Assembly (NCBI RefSeq): GCF_027409185.1
Contig: NC_084464.1
Location: forward strand, 47,219,095-47,283,094
Direction of reading: 5' to 3'
Length of the DNA stretch: 64,000 bases
Source: Cynocephalus volans
Lineage: Eukaryota > Chordata > Mammalia > Dermoptera > Cynocephalidae
Shown here: positions 45,098 through 58,905 of the stretch, piece after piece
How the letters are laid out: the number at the start of each line of letters is the position of its first letter
Numbering within the stretch: the first letter of the stretch is position 1
Translations under genes and position numbers: made by a program
Notes under the pieces: model-generated
Told to the model about the DNA's origin: nothing
The model's input: the letters and a program-made list of their open reading frames with translations, nothing else
The model's database searches: none

Positions 45098-45847
45098 CTT
45101 ATGGAAAAGGGAATGAAGGGAAAAGAAAGACCATGAAAACAAGCAGAACTGAGAAAATTACCAGCCCTATCTCTCAATTCATCTTCACCCTCTCCCTTAC
45201 TACACCTGAGAGTTAGAGAAAAAAATACACAGCCATATGGACTGGTGCCTTTGCAAACAGTTGGGACCTCAAGGCTGCCTAGCAGTTCTTTTACGTATCC
45301 CTGGTCATCGCTCTTTCCAGTTCTCTCTTGAAACTTCACTTTCCTCATGTACAGAATAGAGATGATAACATCTACATTATAGGCTTTGTTGAGGTTAGAA
45401 ATACCATTTGTAGAGCAAACCGGAACACTCACCAAATGCTAGTTGCTATTTTAAGACCTATGTGCTCCAGCAGCTATTCTGCCTGGCAAGACACCTCCTT
45501 CTCTTATTAGGATTTGCATCTCCTATCCTGGAATGTATTTACATTAACTAGATTAAAAGTCATTCAAATATGCAATGATTGACAAGCTCTTTTTACTAGA
45601 TTTGCATGTAACTGTGGCCACTTAATTAATCCCTTTTATTTAATTTTACAATAGTTGGAATAAAGTCTCCATGTTTTCATGCACCAACAATGTTGACTCC
45701 CATTTTCAAGCAAAAATAGAGTACTAGGCATCAAAGAATTGCTAGTGTTCTTCATGTCCATGGCTGATCTCTTTTATTTGTTCTCTTTCTCTCTTTCCAA
45801 CTTTCCCCTTTATCCTTCCCTTCCTTAGCCAGGACATCTACACTCAC
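45098..45847 (-). other. SLC26A8 intron, short MIR remnant only
   Basis: No exon is seen. A short MIR-like piece lies near 45340-45410. Confidence 0.5.
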
Positions 45848-45943
45848 ACAGTCATATTGGTCCTGCCTCCACAGACTGGGTAGGTTGTAAATGGTTTCAA
45901 GGTAGGGCAGGACGTTGCTCAGAATAATACCAGCCAGCACAGC
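45848..45943 (-). CDS. SLC26A8: SLC26A8 coding exon: transmembrane helix and loop
   Basis: This 96-nt exon (32 codons) encodes AVLAGIILSNVLPYLETIY and NLPSLWRQDQYDC. It is nearly identical to the human exon. The AVLAxII motif is shared through the SLC26 family. The acceptor is CCCACAG and the donor GTGAGT. Confidence 0.95.
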
Positions 45944-46599
45944 CTGTGGGGAAAAGATAAACCCTGCTTCATTTTCCCTTCTGGGAGTAAAACTCCCAAG
46001 TCTCCACAAAGGAACCACAAAAAGTTAGTAAGCCTTCCACTCAGATATTTTGCATTGACATTTCATGAGTACCATGTCCATGCTCCAACTCATTATCCAA
46101 TCAAATAACTATTCTCCATGTTTTTCTCTGCTCTCCTCCACAATTTGTCAAACACATAAGTTAAGGTCCGGCCAAGGCCAAGGCCAAGGCCTGGCTGATT
46201 CAGCCAGTAAAGCTACAACAGGTCCCTTTTAGGTTCAGATAGTTAGTTTATTATTCACATAGACAGTGAGAGGAAGAGCAGACAAATGTTACAGTCATCT
46301 GGCCCCTTCTGTTTCAGTGCTGTCACTTTTGGTGTGCGGGACAAGACCCACAGGGAGCTGGCACCTGCTTTGGCTACTTGGACTTACCTTGTCTAGTTTG
46401 CTTGACATATCTATGTCACCTATGTTGTCCAGAAATCATTCTCAGATGGGATGATAAATTAAGAGAACTTCTACTCACAGAAACTCAAAAAGTTTCAATT
46501 GGGCTTTTATTCAAGTTTAATCATGATATACTGTAATTATGTCACTAACAAAATAACCATTTTTGTCCACCAAATTAAATTAGCAAATTAAAAATATTG

Positions 46600-46990
46600 G
46601 TAATATCCTATATGTGGTTGCTTAGTATGAAAAAGCACTGCCCTTTTGGCAACATATCAAGAAATGCTGATATGCTTTCACACAGTTTTGTTTTACTTTT
46701 AGAAACATTCTAAATATAGAAATGAGTAGATGTACAAAATTACACATTGTTGTGTTACTTATAACAACAAAAATGCAAACAAGCTAATTTTCCAATAAGG
46801 AAGTTATTAAATGTTATATAGGAGTATTGTGCTATATATTAAATAAAAAATAAGAATACAAAATTGTATGGTTACAACCATGCAAAGTGATATCCACTCA
46901 TAAAAAATAATTTTGGCTGGATATATGCCACAATGTTAATAGTGGTTTATTTGTGATTGTGAATGAAATTTTTAATTACTACAAATTTTC
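46600..46990 (+). repeat. Old L1 fragment
   Basis: Diverged L1M-like sequence (GTTGTGTTACTTATAACAACAAAAATGCAAAC, then AGGAAGTTATTAAATG). Confidence 0.5.
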
Positions 46991-48786
46991 CCAAGTTTTA
47001 AAAATGAGCATTTCTACTTTTCTCAATGCGAAAAAAAGTTTCTTAAATATGAGAAAATGAAGATCTATACTCATATGAATATAAAAATCACCAGGGCCTC
47101 AAAATAGAATCTAACCTACTTTAAAAAACATTTTCTTGTGTTCATAAAGTCCCTGTATCAGTTTATCATTTCTCAGGCTTTTCCTAGCCATCCTCTCCTC
47201 TATATGCCTAGGAATTAGGAGTGATCCTATCACCAGAAATGGCTGGGTCCAAGCTTACTTGGGCTTTCGGAGAGTACCCAGTGACCAGCTGGGCAGTACG
47301 GGAGGAAAGAGCAAAGATGAAATCAGTAGAAATTGTCTCTTTCCCAGCATACCGTCTTCTTTACAATCAAGATTCTCTAAACTTTCTGCAATTTGCACAG
47401 AGAAAAGAAACTGAACTTCATAGCTTTTTTGATGGACTTTTTTGACTTGAGGCAGGGGGTATGGAGAGACAACAAATCTTTTCAGAAAACAATATACATC
47501 AAAAATTTTACCCTTCTGAATATTTAGGTAAAATATGCTCATAGTGTAAAAAAGAAACATACATAATTTCCATTGTCCAAGAGATAACCAATGTTAACAT
47601 TTTGGTATGTTCTAAATATATTTTTTTACACATATTGTTATAATATTGAGTATGCTATTTTGTATCATGTTTTTCAAAGTTTGCATTGGTCTTGTTTTAA
47701 CTAGTTGAGATCCTAGCCAGGATGCTCCATAATGACTCCAGTAAGGATTTTGCAACAAGCTATCCACAGTTTTTCGAGGAAGAAAGAAGTCATTCATAGT
47801 TTAATGCTCAGATAACTTCAATTGTTATAGTAATTCAGATATTCCATTGATCTGATTGTATTCATATCTTCTCACCCAGAAACATGCTAACTAGATGCTG
47901 TAAAAATAAAGTGACATAACATGGCCAGCCAATAGCAAGGGGTGTTCTGTCCCCAACATGTTTGTAATAAAGGAGTGCTACCTACTTTTATCACTACCCT
48001 TCAGTGAATTCTGGAGATGACTTCTGCTGGGAATCAGAGGACAGCTTGGATGTTAAACACAAGCTTATTAATCCCACCCTCCTTGTGTAGATTCCATGCC
48101 TTGGCTCCAGGATCCTTGAATCACAAGAGCAGAGGCAGCAGCCACCTTGTGGTTATGCTGCTCTACTAAAACCCGATATTTCCCAGCTGGAAGGGAAGTG
48201 CTCAGAATGATGGGGATAACATTTACAACAGCTCCAGCTTCAGGGACCCCCACCTCAGTGTGTAACCAAGCTGCTACATCAGGGAAGAAACCTGAGTTTC
48301 TTCCACCTCCCCAAGTACTATATAAAAATGGTTAAAGGGAACATGAAGAAAACTTAAAAGGAAATGACGGTCACTGACCATGGATCTATATTATAACTTG
48401 GAACAAATTGATTACAGCCAGTAATGAACACACTTGACATCTCTAAGCTCAGGTGATCAGTCTCACACAAAGGGAAGAAATGGTACATTTGTATATAGAG
48501 GGACCTAGCTGAACAGTGAGTTAAGACTCAACTTTCAGACCTGCATTCTAGTGCCAAGAACTAATTGAGAAGCAGTGAGGCAGCAATGCAGGGACTGAAT
48601 TCCCATGAATGCAGAACAAGCCTTCTGGAAACAGTAGAGGAAAACAGATGGCATGAATGCAAAGTGAGTTTCCAAGCCTGTATTGGTAACAGGGGTCTGG
48701 CATCTGAAGTCTATTTTGATCATTTTTCACTGCATCCTTACTGGTAAAGCTTACATTATAGCTTAAGTAATAAAAAGGAGGTTAAT

Positions 48787-49040
48787 GAGAATGATAATAA
48801 TAACAATAATAACTAATGTTTCTTGAGTGCTTACTATAAGCCTCACACTCATATATATGCCGTATATAAAAATATAAATCTCTCATATTATCTTACAAGG
48901 GTACTTCAAAAAATTCATGGAAAGATTCATTATCTTTCAAATCTATTTTTCCACAAATTTTTTGAAGTATTTAACCCCATATTTAACTCCCAGCCCTGTG
49001 ACATAGACACTATTATTTTAAAAGAAAGGGACTAGAGATG
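48787..49040 (-). repeat. MIR, antisense, split by a MITE
   Basis: The first half (AATAATAACTAATGTTTCTTGAGTGCTTACTATAAG) and second half (GTGACATAGACACTATTATTTTAAAAG) flank the MITE at 48894-48972. Confidence 0.6.
48894..48972. mobile_element. Palindromic mariner-like MITE, copy 3
   Basis: About 79 bp, starting TACAAGGGTACTTCAAAAAA with inverted arm ending ...TTTTTTGAAGTATTTAA. It is the most diverged of the three at its right end. Confidence 0.8.
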
Positions 49041-49153
49041 GGCCGGATCAACCACTAGGGACAAGCCAAACGCCAATTCTCCGCAGAGATGCCCTACCAA
49101 GGTGCAATGTGGAGATTCGGTCTTTCTTGACTTATTTGATCAGTTCTACTTAC

Positions 49154-49231
49154 ATTTGGTAGTTTGTAGAAAAAGCTTCCCGCCTTCACCATGAGGAGCA
49201 GCATCACACCTGCGCCTACCAGAGATGCAAA
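49154..49231 (-). CDS. SLC26A8: SLC26A8 coding exon: transmembrane helix
   Basis: This 78-nt exon (26 codons) encodes FASLVGAGVMLLLMVKAGS followed by FFYKLPN, a membrane helix and its exit. Human has VKMGHFFYTLPN at the end. The acceptor is CTCCTCAG and the donor GTAAGT, both strong. Both ends are phase 0. Confidence 0.93.
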
Positions 49232-52200
49232 CTGAGGAGACAGAGCCGATTGGAGAGAAACCATCAGGAATGTATTGGTCCCTGTCTGCAACCGAGGCCT
49301 TCTGCTTGGTGAGAAGCATGTCATTTTTTCTTAAAAGGAGTTGGGTTCAGCATAAGTGGATTTTTGTTCAACCGACATTTTCAGGTCTTATCAAAGTGCT
49401 GAACACATACTAGGTACTCAAGAAAAATACTTGCTGAATGAATGCATGAGTGATCTCTGAAAATGTACAAATTGTCCTGGGTATTTGAATCTTTATTGCC
49501 AAAGCTCTGGGCTATGAAACTCAAGCCTCATAAAATCTAACTTGCATTCCCTCCTAACTTTAACCTCTCCTTGCATAGTTTAGGAAAGCCCTAGTAAAGT
49601 TCTCACTTACAGCCCTAAAATCCCAACCTTCTACCTCCCATATAATATACCACATCTTACTTTCCTGTTTGGAGCTTGGATAACTTCCCACCTAACAGCT
49701 TCAGCGGTGCTTCATTTTCCTGCTTCAGTTTCTTTCTGTTTCAGTGCAATCAAAAAAAAGCTACAAACATGAATCCAGGCTGCATATAGCAGCTCCAGAT
49801 CCTATCCCAGCTGGGTTGGCTACTCTGGCTCGATGTCACTTGGTAAATAAAGTGATTCTTACTTGGCAAATAAAGATGGAAAGCTAAGAAACAGTTTGCT
49901 TTATAATCCCAAGGCTCTTGGACATAGTCTTGAACTCATGATACCTCTATTGGTAAATTTCCATTTTTTAAGCCCCTAGTAATAACAGTAATATAAAGCA
50001 GTGTCATTTTCCACTGTGATGAGGAATGACGGGTGGCATAAAACACAAATAATGGCATATTCAAGCAAGAACTGAGGGAGTTCCTCAAATTTAATCCATG
50101 AAAGGACCACTCAGCAATGAATCTCTAAGTTTTAAAATTTTTTAAGTCGGGGGGGGACTTCCTACTGGCTTCCTCTCACTACTCACTGCTATTTGCCATA
50201 TAAATGTATTACTGAAAATAGTGGCAATGCAGTCAACGTCCTACTTCCTTCTTTCCCCATCCCATCTGATTCACAGTTAAAGTGAGTGCTTGACATGGGA
50301 AAGCTGAACCACATGAGAATAGTGTAGAAAGAAGCACTCAGGAAATTGGATCACCTTAACTGAAATTCAAAAGCTGTAATGGCAAACATTTCACACACTG
50401 TGGAACTGAAACAGGTAACTGAGCCCATCGGCCTCTCCAGCCAGTCTACGTATCAGCCTGTTGCTGGATCTAACTTATAGCTCCAACAGCTGATCTAACT
50501 TTCAGCTGGTCTTTGCTGGCACTATAGGAAAAAATACAAAACAAAAAACTACTTTGATTTGTGCAGGAAAATATATCAGGCTTTTTCTTTGCTACCACTT
50601 CTTTTCTTCAAAATTATTCTGATTATTTTAAGGAAACAAAGATAGGAAGACACTAAAATAAACTGTATATAAAATCTAGATTAAAGTGAGTACAAACTAG
50701 ACATGGATCCCATAAAATTAGCTGCTGCTCAGAGAGGGTTGGGAGGCCCGCCAATAATTGTGAATCCTCCTGGGTTGCACATTCAAAGAAGTGGGCTTTG
50801 GGACCACAGGACCATCCTCGGTGGCACTGTGCCTCAGGAAGATGCTTGATGACTCTCAGAATATCAGGCTTAGTTCCTGAACAGGTCTAAAGACAGCGAG
50901 CACTGCAGAACTGTACATCTCATGCATGTTTTGCTTTTCTGCTCTGATTTTCCATCACATTTTCAGGCTTTCTTGAACAAACACTAACTCTGCCTTCTCT
51001 CTGGGGATTCAAGGCAATGTGAGTCCCCATAGCCATAGCCACTATTGACATGCAGACCCTCAGACACCCATAGATCCATAAGCAGTGGGTTCTGTGAAGT
51101 AGGACAGGAGATGGCTGAACACCTGCCTGGGCACTAGGGACCTGGGGTAGAAACTGTGATTTTTCAACATCTCTGAAGTGACAGGCACTGTGGTGGACAC
51201 TATTAGCATCTAATTTAATTATCACAACTGAAAGGGTGGTTTTATCCCCATTTTACAGATGAGGACTAGAGCCCCAGAGAGCAAAAGTAATTTGCCCAAG
51301 GTCACACACATCTAGGAAGCATGGAGTCAGGCTTCATTCCCCCTGATGATCTGACTCCAAAATCCATGCTCTCTCCAGTGCCACATTTGCTTCTTCTCAT
51401 TTTAAAAGTAGTTCTGGGAGCCTGGGGACAAGGAAAGAAGGCCAGTCCTTGGAAAGCAGGGAACAAGGAAAGGAACCCCATCATGGAGAACAGGGAATCA
51501 CAGTGGTCAGAATACGGTGAGCAGGAAAATGGAGTGGGGACAATCCAGCGGGCCTCAGGCCTAGGGCTTGTCATATCCTCTCTGCCAGGGGCCAGGCCTA
51601 CCCATGCCGCAGGCGAGGTTGTGGCTAGAGGGCCAGCAAGTTTTGCTGCAGCAGATAGAGGGAAATGGGTGCTAGACAGGGAAAAATTAATGTAAAATCC
51701 ACTCTCATACACACAGTTTATTTAAAGTGACCCCTGGTGGCAGGTCATTTTTGAGAGGTTGAAAGCCAGCCCTCTACTTCTTGTCATCCTGAGGAACTTT
51801 GAAGAATTGGGGATGTTCTCAGGCAGAGTGAATCAAAAGGCCCCAGAGAGAAGGGGTGGAGAGAACACCCCACTGTTGTGGGATGAAGAAGGCTGAATGA
51901 ATCTCAGGGGACTTTTCCGATTCAGATCAGAAACTCAAGAGAGGAAACTGGGCAGCTCCAGTGTGTAGGGAACTGGCTGCATTCTCTGCTTGAGCCAGCA
52001 ATTTGCACCGGCCTATCAGGGTCTCAGAACAGGGCTTGCCAGCTTCCCTAGGGACATTTCTCCCCATGGAGGGCCACAACAGTGAAGTGAGAGGTGTCAC
52101 TGGTAGGGAATGTGCTGCACAGGTGAACAAGGCAATAACAGGAAACAGAATGAGAGTCATACGCTGCCTTTGAGGCAGGCCCTTTGTCCAGTGAGCTAAA

Positions 52201-53846
52201 ACGGTAAAACAAGCTTGTTCAGAGGCTGGAAATTCAATCATCTGCTAAGGCCATCCCCAAACTTGGCCTTTCTATTCCCCAAATCAGTCAGTGCAGATGG
52301 CAAAGCTATTCTTCCTCTAGTCCACATTGTACAGGATGGAGTCCTGCCTTTAAGACAACTCTGAGTCTGGACTAAAGCCCTTCTTCCTCCCTTCCATCTG
52401 TACATATCCTAACCCCCTTTCAGTACTCCATGAAAGTCCCACTTCCTCCATCCTTCTCCTTCTTGCAATATTTATAGCACTTTTTGTTTACTGTGCTTAT
52501 TCTGCACGCAATTTTTCTTTTACTGTGATTTAGTTTTTTCCAGCTGTGCTCATCTTGTCTCCCCAAATTTATGTTATGCTTATATACTGAATAACCAAAG
52601 TGTGTCGCAAACAGTTAGTGGAATTCATCTCTGGAATTTCCATTTCCATTTCTTCTTATCATAAAATCCTCCAAAGTTTTTGCATGCTTATATAGAACAT
52701 CCTTCTTTTTAACATAGCCCAAATTTCTTCTTCCTGTCAAGTGGTAGTGGAGAAGGCCAGTGTGTCTTGTAGAAACTCAGTTCACACAAAATGATATGAC
52801 ATATTATTCTAGACCCAGTCTCTCACCCGTGCCTAATCTTTCTGACTTTTATTAACTTTCACTGTATACTTCACTTTACATTTGCCAGTAGGCTGTGACG
52901 CTTTATCTTTCCCATTTAAATTTATTGCCCATTCTTCTGACACATCAGTTTCTGACCATAGCTGTACCTTCTGACTATGCTTCTGCAGCATAAGTATGTC
53001 TTTGACCTTTGCCACTGTTTCTCTGCAGTCCGAACCCTGACTCTTTCCCTGGGCTTATCCCAGTTTCAATTCTGATAGCTCTCTGACATTTCATCACACT
53101 ACATAGCTGAGATGGGACACCTCTCAGGTTATCATGTTGTAACTTTTATCTAGTCAGTTCAAAACTTATGATCTCATACCCTCAACAGACAGAGTTTGCC
53201 TTTACAGTCTTACCTTCCACCATTTCCCCTTGCACCCTGGCCCTCTCCCTACCTAAACATTTAGTTTATTAATTCAGAATACCTGATGAGAGTATGACCT
53301 AGATAATTTTCTCCTATTCAAAAGTAGAACAGTCATCAATTTCCTAGGCTCTTCTAGACAAAAGACACAACTCCCTATCAAGAAGGCCCCTTGCCATGAC
53401 TTTTGAGGAAGCCAAGAAAATTTTTAGTTTGCTGCCAGGATGGGGTGATTGTATTATTACTTTCCCAGACTAAGTATGAGAATACATCTCCCCATAGGGG
53501 GAAAAAAAGTTAATAGATGATGGTAAATTTACCTGAAATATTGTTATCCTTCAGGTGTGTTACATGGAAAATGGGTATTTGTTGGCTTATATGTGGAAAC
53601 CTCTCACATATAATAATGTTTCTATAGAAAATGACTTTCAAGTTCCACATTGACAAATAACCTTTGAGACAAACTCTGAGCAAAAATCAAGGCAAACATG
53701 GAATCCAAATTCTTCCAAGAGGTCTTCCCCATCAAGCATAATATTAAAACAGCACAAGATTAAGTCGATATAATCTTCTATGAATATACATATGAATCGA
53801 CATAAATATCTTTATACATGAGAGATAAAATTCTACTTCAACACAC
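49232..53846 (-). other. SLC26A8 intron, mostly unassigned
   Basis: A 4.6-kb intron. Apart from an antisense MIR (51180-51370) nothing is recognised. ORFs up to 136 codons here lack homology I can name. Confidence 0.5.
51180..51370 (-). repeat. MIR SINE, antisense
   Basis: Clear reverse MIR series: GACAGGCACTGTGGTGGACAC, TTATCCCCATTTTACAGATGAGGAC, TTGCCCAAGGTCACAC, ending GACTCCAAAATCCATGCTC. Confidence 0.8.
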
Positions 53847-53960
53847 CTGTTGTCTTCCTCCAGATTTATCCTGGATAATAGTCCTGGCGAGAGCACCAGT
53901 AAACACACAAGATCTGAGAAATGAACTGACGACATTGCAAAGGCCGATGGCTATTAAATC
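53847..53960 (-). CDS. SLC26A8: SLC26A8 coding exon: conserved SLC26 core motif
   Basis: The exon is 114 nt, 38 whole codons, and encodes DLIAIGLCNVVSSFLRSCV followed by FTGALARTIIQDKSGGRQQ. It is the family-conserved segment (Asn-Val-x-Ser-Ser-Phe ... Ala-Arg-Thr ... Gly-Gly) near the anion-binding half-helices. It differs from human at very few positions. The acceptor is TTTACAG and the donor GTGTGT. Confidence 0.94.
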
Positions 53961-54809
53961 CTGTAAAGAAAAGGCAGACACTTTAGGCCCGCTCTTTGTT
54001 GAAGAATCCTGATTTAATTTCGAGCTAAAGGTATGCTGTTTATTTCTTGCATATGAATATAGGGTTGTTTATATCACTTCAAATAACAGATTGAAATATT
54101 CTTAGGAAGAACAAAAAGATGGCAAATCTGACTTTATAAATTAAGTTGAATCTTCATTTTAGTTAATGATCATAAGGAAAGCACTTTTTCAAGGTGAGAA
54201 AATTGGATTCTTGTCTTTTTATTCTTTCTCATGATCACCAGGACTTAGAATGACAGGGAGAAGCTCAGTGCTATTCTTCTCCCTTCCTTCTGTGCTATCC
54301 TAAAAGTCAAACTGGGACACCTCTTGCTTCCATATTTCCCTCTTGAGTTCTAGGGAAAGGGCCAAACTCAGAGTAGTTATTTTCCTGAAAAAATAAATCA
54401 AAAACCAAAAGACAAAGACTATTTTACTAGTATCCAATATATATGTGGTTTTGTGTATGATATTCCATAGCATTTCTTATTGCACCTAAATATATGGTCA
54501 ACTTCTAAGGACTTGGTGGGAAGAAAGATAAAATTAAGAAGAGAGGAACTCTGCTAACTTAACGACATGATGCCATATGTTATCTTCTTACTTCTCTGTA
54601 CCATATCTGTTCTAGAGGGATAACACTCATGTTAATTCAAGTGGTTTCAAAGTTAAGTATCCCTCACCTCTCAAAAATCGTTTTGTGATTACAGTCCAAA
54701 TTACAGTTCAAGTGACTTTGCTTAAAGAAGAATTCAGCCTTCGTGTTGACAGGAGGCTCAGATTTCAGGACAAAGACTTAAGGGTCAGAGGAAGTAACAG
54801 TCCTCTCAC

Positions 54810-54957
54810 CTGATTAGTATTGACTCTGTAGTTATGGTGACTGGCAATCTTCTTGCTCAGAAATATGAGCAGAAAGGAGCTCACCAAAGCTAAAGAGATG
54901 GCTTGTAAAATAACCTTGGAAAGAATGCTGAAATCTGGCAATGCAGGAAACAGGAAG
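54810..54957 (-). CDS. SLC26A8: SLC26A8 coding exon: transmembrane segment
   Basis: This 148-nt exon completes the split Gly codon and encodes FLFPALPDFSILSKV, then a hydrophobic helix (ILQAISLALVSSFLLIFL) and KKIASHHNYRVNTNQ. It matches human FLLPVTPDFSLLPKI onward. The acceptor is TATTCCAG and the donor GTGAGA. It ends in phase 0. Confidence 0.93.
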
Positions 54958-56270
54958 CTGGAATAAAATAGCGGAATTATTTGTGGATAGCAGGAATCCT
55001 TGATTGGCACCTCCCCCACTCCATCCTTGTCGTTCTGGGCAGGCCTGACCCCCCACCCCTCCTTTTTTAAAAATAACAATGAGGAACAAGTAGAGCAACT
55101 GAGGCAGCAGCCTGCCAAAACTGCCATTAAACCAAGCCAAGTTACAAAAACCGTTAAGAGAACATGCTCTGCTGCCTTTTAGTTCAAGGTTTCTGCCATG
55201 TAGCAATGACAATAAAAAAGACAAGCAAAACCACAAGGATGCATGAAAAATGATTCCTTGACACTATTTTGAGACCATACCCGTGGGTAAACAATAGGCA
55301 GGTATCACATCTAAGACTTAGAGCTAAAAGGCTCAATGAATTCCCTTCTATTCACACACAAATCCTTCATGGCATAATTTTAGTCGTCGTCCTTTATACA
55401 AATTACTTATAAATTCTACCCACATCTTCCCTCTTGTACTTTTGAGGTCGTCAGACTGTTGAGACTTATTTATTTTGCTGATAATCATGGTCATTTAATT
55501 CTTCTAATTCAATACACTGTATTCCTAGTAAGATCATATTGTACAAGCCATTGCCAAACACATATAAACCATGATCAAATCCTCTTCCCAGGTATAATTT
55601 TTACCCTATTGTTAACTACGAAACTCTACTTGTTTAACACAATAAACTTTCTTCTTTGTCTGTATTACCATCAAATTGCTGTCCAGAGAACTGAGGAACA
55701 TTCTGATTTTCATAGGAACAAATGCTTGTCTATTCATGTACTGGTTTAGTAATTTTACTCTGTTGCCCAAAGTATCTGTTAAATTAGCTTCTGTGTGGTC
55801 AGTTTTATGCTGTGACTTCCTAGGAGTCAGAGATTATGTTTTTGGTTCCCTTTATATGTATGTAGGATAGAAACTCTGACAAATGTTTGATATTTTGTTT
55901 TTAAAGTAGAAAATTTCTAAACAGTTACAAAAGAAGAAAGGATGCCGTAATGAGATGTACCCTTTACCCACCTTCAACACCTTTTTCATGACCAATCTTA
56001 TTTCATCTGTATCCTATCCACTGCCTATTCCAAAATTAGTTTGAAGCAAATGTTAGGTATTATATCATTTCAGTTGTAAATATTTCAGTGTACCTTTGTA
56101 AAAGATGTACACCAAAAAATTATTACTAACTTCTTAATATGAGTATTATCAAATATCTAGTTAATGTTCAAGCTTTCCCAAATATCTCATAAACATATAT
56201 TTTACAATTTATTCAAATCAGAATCCAAATAAGGTCCATATACTACAATTCTTTTAAATCTCTTTTAAGC
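54958..56270 (-). other. SLC26A8 intron stretch, nothing recognised
   Basis: AT-rich intron sequence without supported exons. Confidence 0.45.
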
Positions 56271-56279
56271 TATAGTTTC

Positions 56280-56650
56280 CCCTTCCATATCTTTTTTTTT
56301 CTTCCTTGCAGTTTTTTTGTTAAAGAAACCTGGTCATTAATCCTATAGTATTTCCCACAGTCTGGATTTTGCTGATTGTATTCCGGTATGTCATTTAATG
56401 CATTCCTCTGTTCCTTGTATTTCCTGTAAATTGGTAGTTGGCCTTTCAGGTTTGGTCAGATATAGAATTGGCCTTTTTAACCAAAAATACTTCATAGGTT
56501 GTGGCATATACTTCTATCAGGAGGGATACAATGACTGTCTCTTTTTGTGATGTTAGCAGATGATATGCTAGTATCCCTTATTGGTGATATTCTAATTCTG
56601 TAATTCTTTCTCTCTTTATTGGCTGGAATACTTCTATAAAGTGAAATGTC
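56280..56650 (+). repeat. Ancient interspersed repeat, family not named (copy B)
   Basis: Related to 30660-31130. It contains GTCTGGATTTTGCTGATTG, ATTCCTCTGTTCCTTGTATTTCC and TTTTTGTGATGTTAGCAG. Confidence 0.55.
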
Positions 56651-56809
56651 TTGTTATCAACTGTTTAGATGCCCCAAAGAGCAATTAGCATAGGAAAGGC
56701 ATGATAAATGCTTGATTTTTCCCCTTTATTTAACAATTTTTACAATAATGAGTTGGGTTCCTAGCATTTTCTAAGGGTGAAAAATGAGTTTATTCTTTTA
56801 GAATTTTTA

Positions 56810-58375
56810 CTTATTCATGGATTTAAACATATTTGATGTATTCGGCCAGTGAGAGCCTCAAAGTGATCTACAGATTCAATGCAATCCCTATTAAAATCCC
56901 AACAGCCCTTTTTGCAGAGGTGGAAAAGCCAATTTTAAAATTCACATGGAATTGCAAGGGACCCTGAACAGCTACAGTGACCTTGAAACAGAAGGACAAA
57001 GTTTCAGGACTCATATTTCCTGATTTCATAACTTACTACAGAGTTATAGTAATCAAGACTGACATAAGGATGGACATATAGATCAATGGAATAGAATTGA
57101 GAGTTCAGAAATAAACCCAAACATTTATGGCCAAGTGATTTTCAATAAGGATGCCAAGACCATTCAGTCAGGAAAGAAAGAGCTGTCACCAAACAGTGCT
57201 GGTACAACAGAATATTCACATGTGAAAGAATGAAATTGGACCCTTGCCTCACAACATATACAGCAGTTAACCCAAAAGAGATCAAATACCTAAATTTAAA
57301 AGTTAAAATTTTTAAATTCTTAAAAGAAAACATAGGGGTAAATCTTCATGACCTTGGATTACGCATAGGTTTCTTAGATATGACACCAAAAGCATAAGCC
57401 ACTAAATAAGTAAATAAAAATAAGAAACTTTTGTGTTTCAAAGGATATATCAAGAAAGTGAAAAGACAACCCACAGAATGGAAGAAAATACTTACAAATC
57501 ATATACGATAAGGGTCTGGTGTCTAGAATGTATAAAGAACTCATACAATTCAGTAACAAGAAAAAAAACAACCCGATTAAAAATAGTCAAAGCACTTACA
57601 TAGACATTTCTCCCAAGAAGATATACAAATGGCTAATAAGCACATGAAAAGATGCCCAACATCATTTGTCATTAGGGAGATGCAAATCAAAGCCAGAGTG
57701 ATATATCACTTCATATCTACTAGGATGGCAGCAATAAAAGAAGAAGAAATAAAATAAGTGGAGAGACAGGAATCCTTGTTCATTGCTGGTGGGAATGTAA
57801 AATTGTGCAGCTGCTGTGGAAAACAGTTTGGCAGTTCCTCAACAAGTTAAACATAGAATTACCATATGACCCAGCAATTCTACTCAGAGATATACACCCC
57901 AAAGAATTAAAAACAGGTGCTCATACAAAAACTTGCACTATTCACAGTAACCAAAAGTGGAAAACAACTGAAATGTCCATCAACTGATGAATGGCTAAAC
58001 AAAACATGTAGATCCACACAAGGAATATTATTCAGCCATAAATAGGAATGTACTGATACATGGTACACAGATGAATCCTGAAAATATTATGCTAAATGAA
58101 AGAAGCCAGACACAAAAGGCCACATATTATATGATTCTGTTTATATGAAATGTCCAGAATAGGCAAATCCATATAGACAGAAAGTGCATAAGAGCTGACC
58201 AAGGGCTATGAGGAGGAGTAATTAGTTACTATTAGAGGATACTGGGATTCTTTTTGGGGTGAAAATGTTTTAAAATTAGATGGTGGTGATGGTTGTACAA
58301 CTTTGAGAATATACTAAAATCCACTGAATTGGTTAAAGGATGAATTTTATGGCATATAAAAAGAGAATATTATAA
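56810..58375 (+). repeat. Old L1 ORF2 C-terminus and 3' UTR
   Basis: The nucleotide series ATGCAATCCCTATTAAAATCCCAAC, ACCAAAAGCATAAGCC, CATTGCTGGTGGGAATGTAAAATTG and CCATATGACCCAGCAATTCTAC is the standard L1 ORF2 end. Many stops break the frame. It ends with a 3' UTR like that at 6760-7115. Confidence 0.9.
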
Positions 58376-58379
58376 ATAA

Positions 58380-58905
58380 CTTTATGTCAATACATTTGAC
58401 ATCTTAGATTAAATGGTCAAATTCTTTGAATGACCAAAACTAACAAAGCAGTCTCAAGAAGAAACAGTACTCTGAATTATAGACAGTAATTGCATAATTT
58501 AATAAATTGCATATTAAAAATTGAATTTGTAATTAAGAATCTTCCCACAATAAAAATTCCAGGCCCAAATATCTTCACTGATGAATTCTACCAAATATTT
58601 GTGGAAGAAATAATGCCAAGTTTACAGACTCTTCCAGAATTGAGTTGAGGGAATACTCGTATTTCCCAAATACTTCTATGATGTCAACATATTCTGTACC
58701 AAAGCCAGACACCAATATTACAGGAAAAGAAAATCTCAGGCCAGTATTCTTCATAAACATAAATGCAAAAATTCTTATCATTTTAGCAAATCAATATATG
58801 CAATGATAATACACCATGACTGAATGGTTTATCCCAGGATGCAGCATTGGTTTAGCATTCAAAAATCAATCACAATATTAACAGACTAAGAAAGGAAAAG
58901 AAATC
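58380..58905 (+). repeat. Old L1 ORF2 fragment (reverse transcriptase region)
   Basis: Contains CCAGGCCCAAATATCTTCACTGATGAATTCTACC, ACACCATGACTGAATGGTTTATCCCAGGATGCA and CAATATTAACAGACTAAG. Confidence 0.85.

Noticed and set aside
46165-46193. Short GGCCAA tandem run
   Set aside because: Only about three to four hexamer copies; too short to call a meaningful repeat.
48068-48335. Overlapping ORFs on both strands with fairly even composition
   Set aside because: Only about 60 codons each, inside an SLC26A8 intron, with no splice-compatible homology.
51302-51712. 136-codon and 124-codon ORFs on opposite strands
   Set aside because: They overlap each other and a MIR, and do not match the SLC26A8 exon order or phase.
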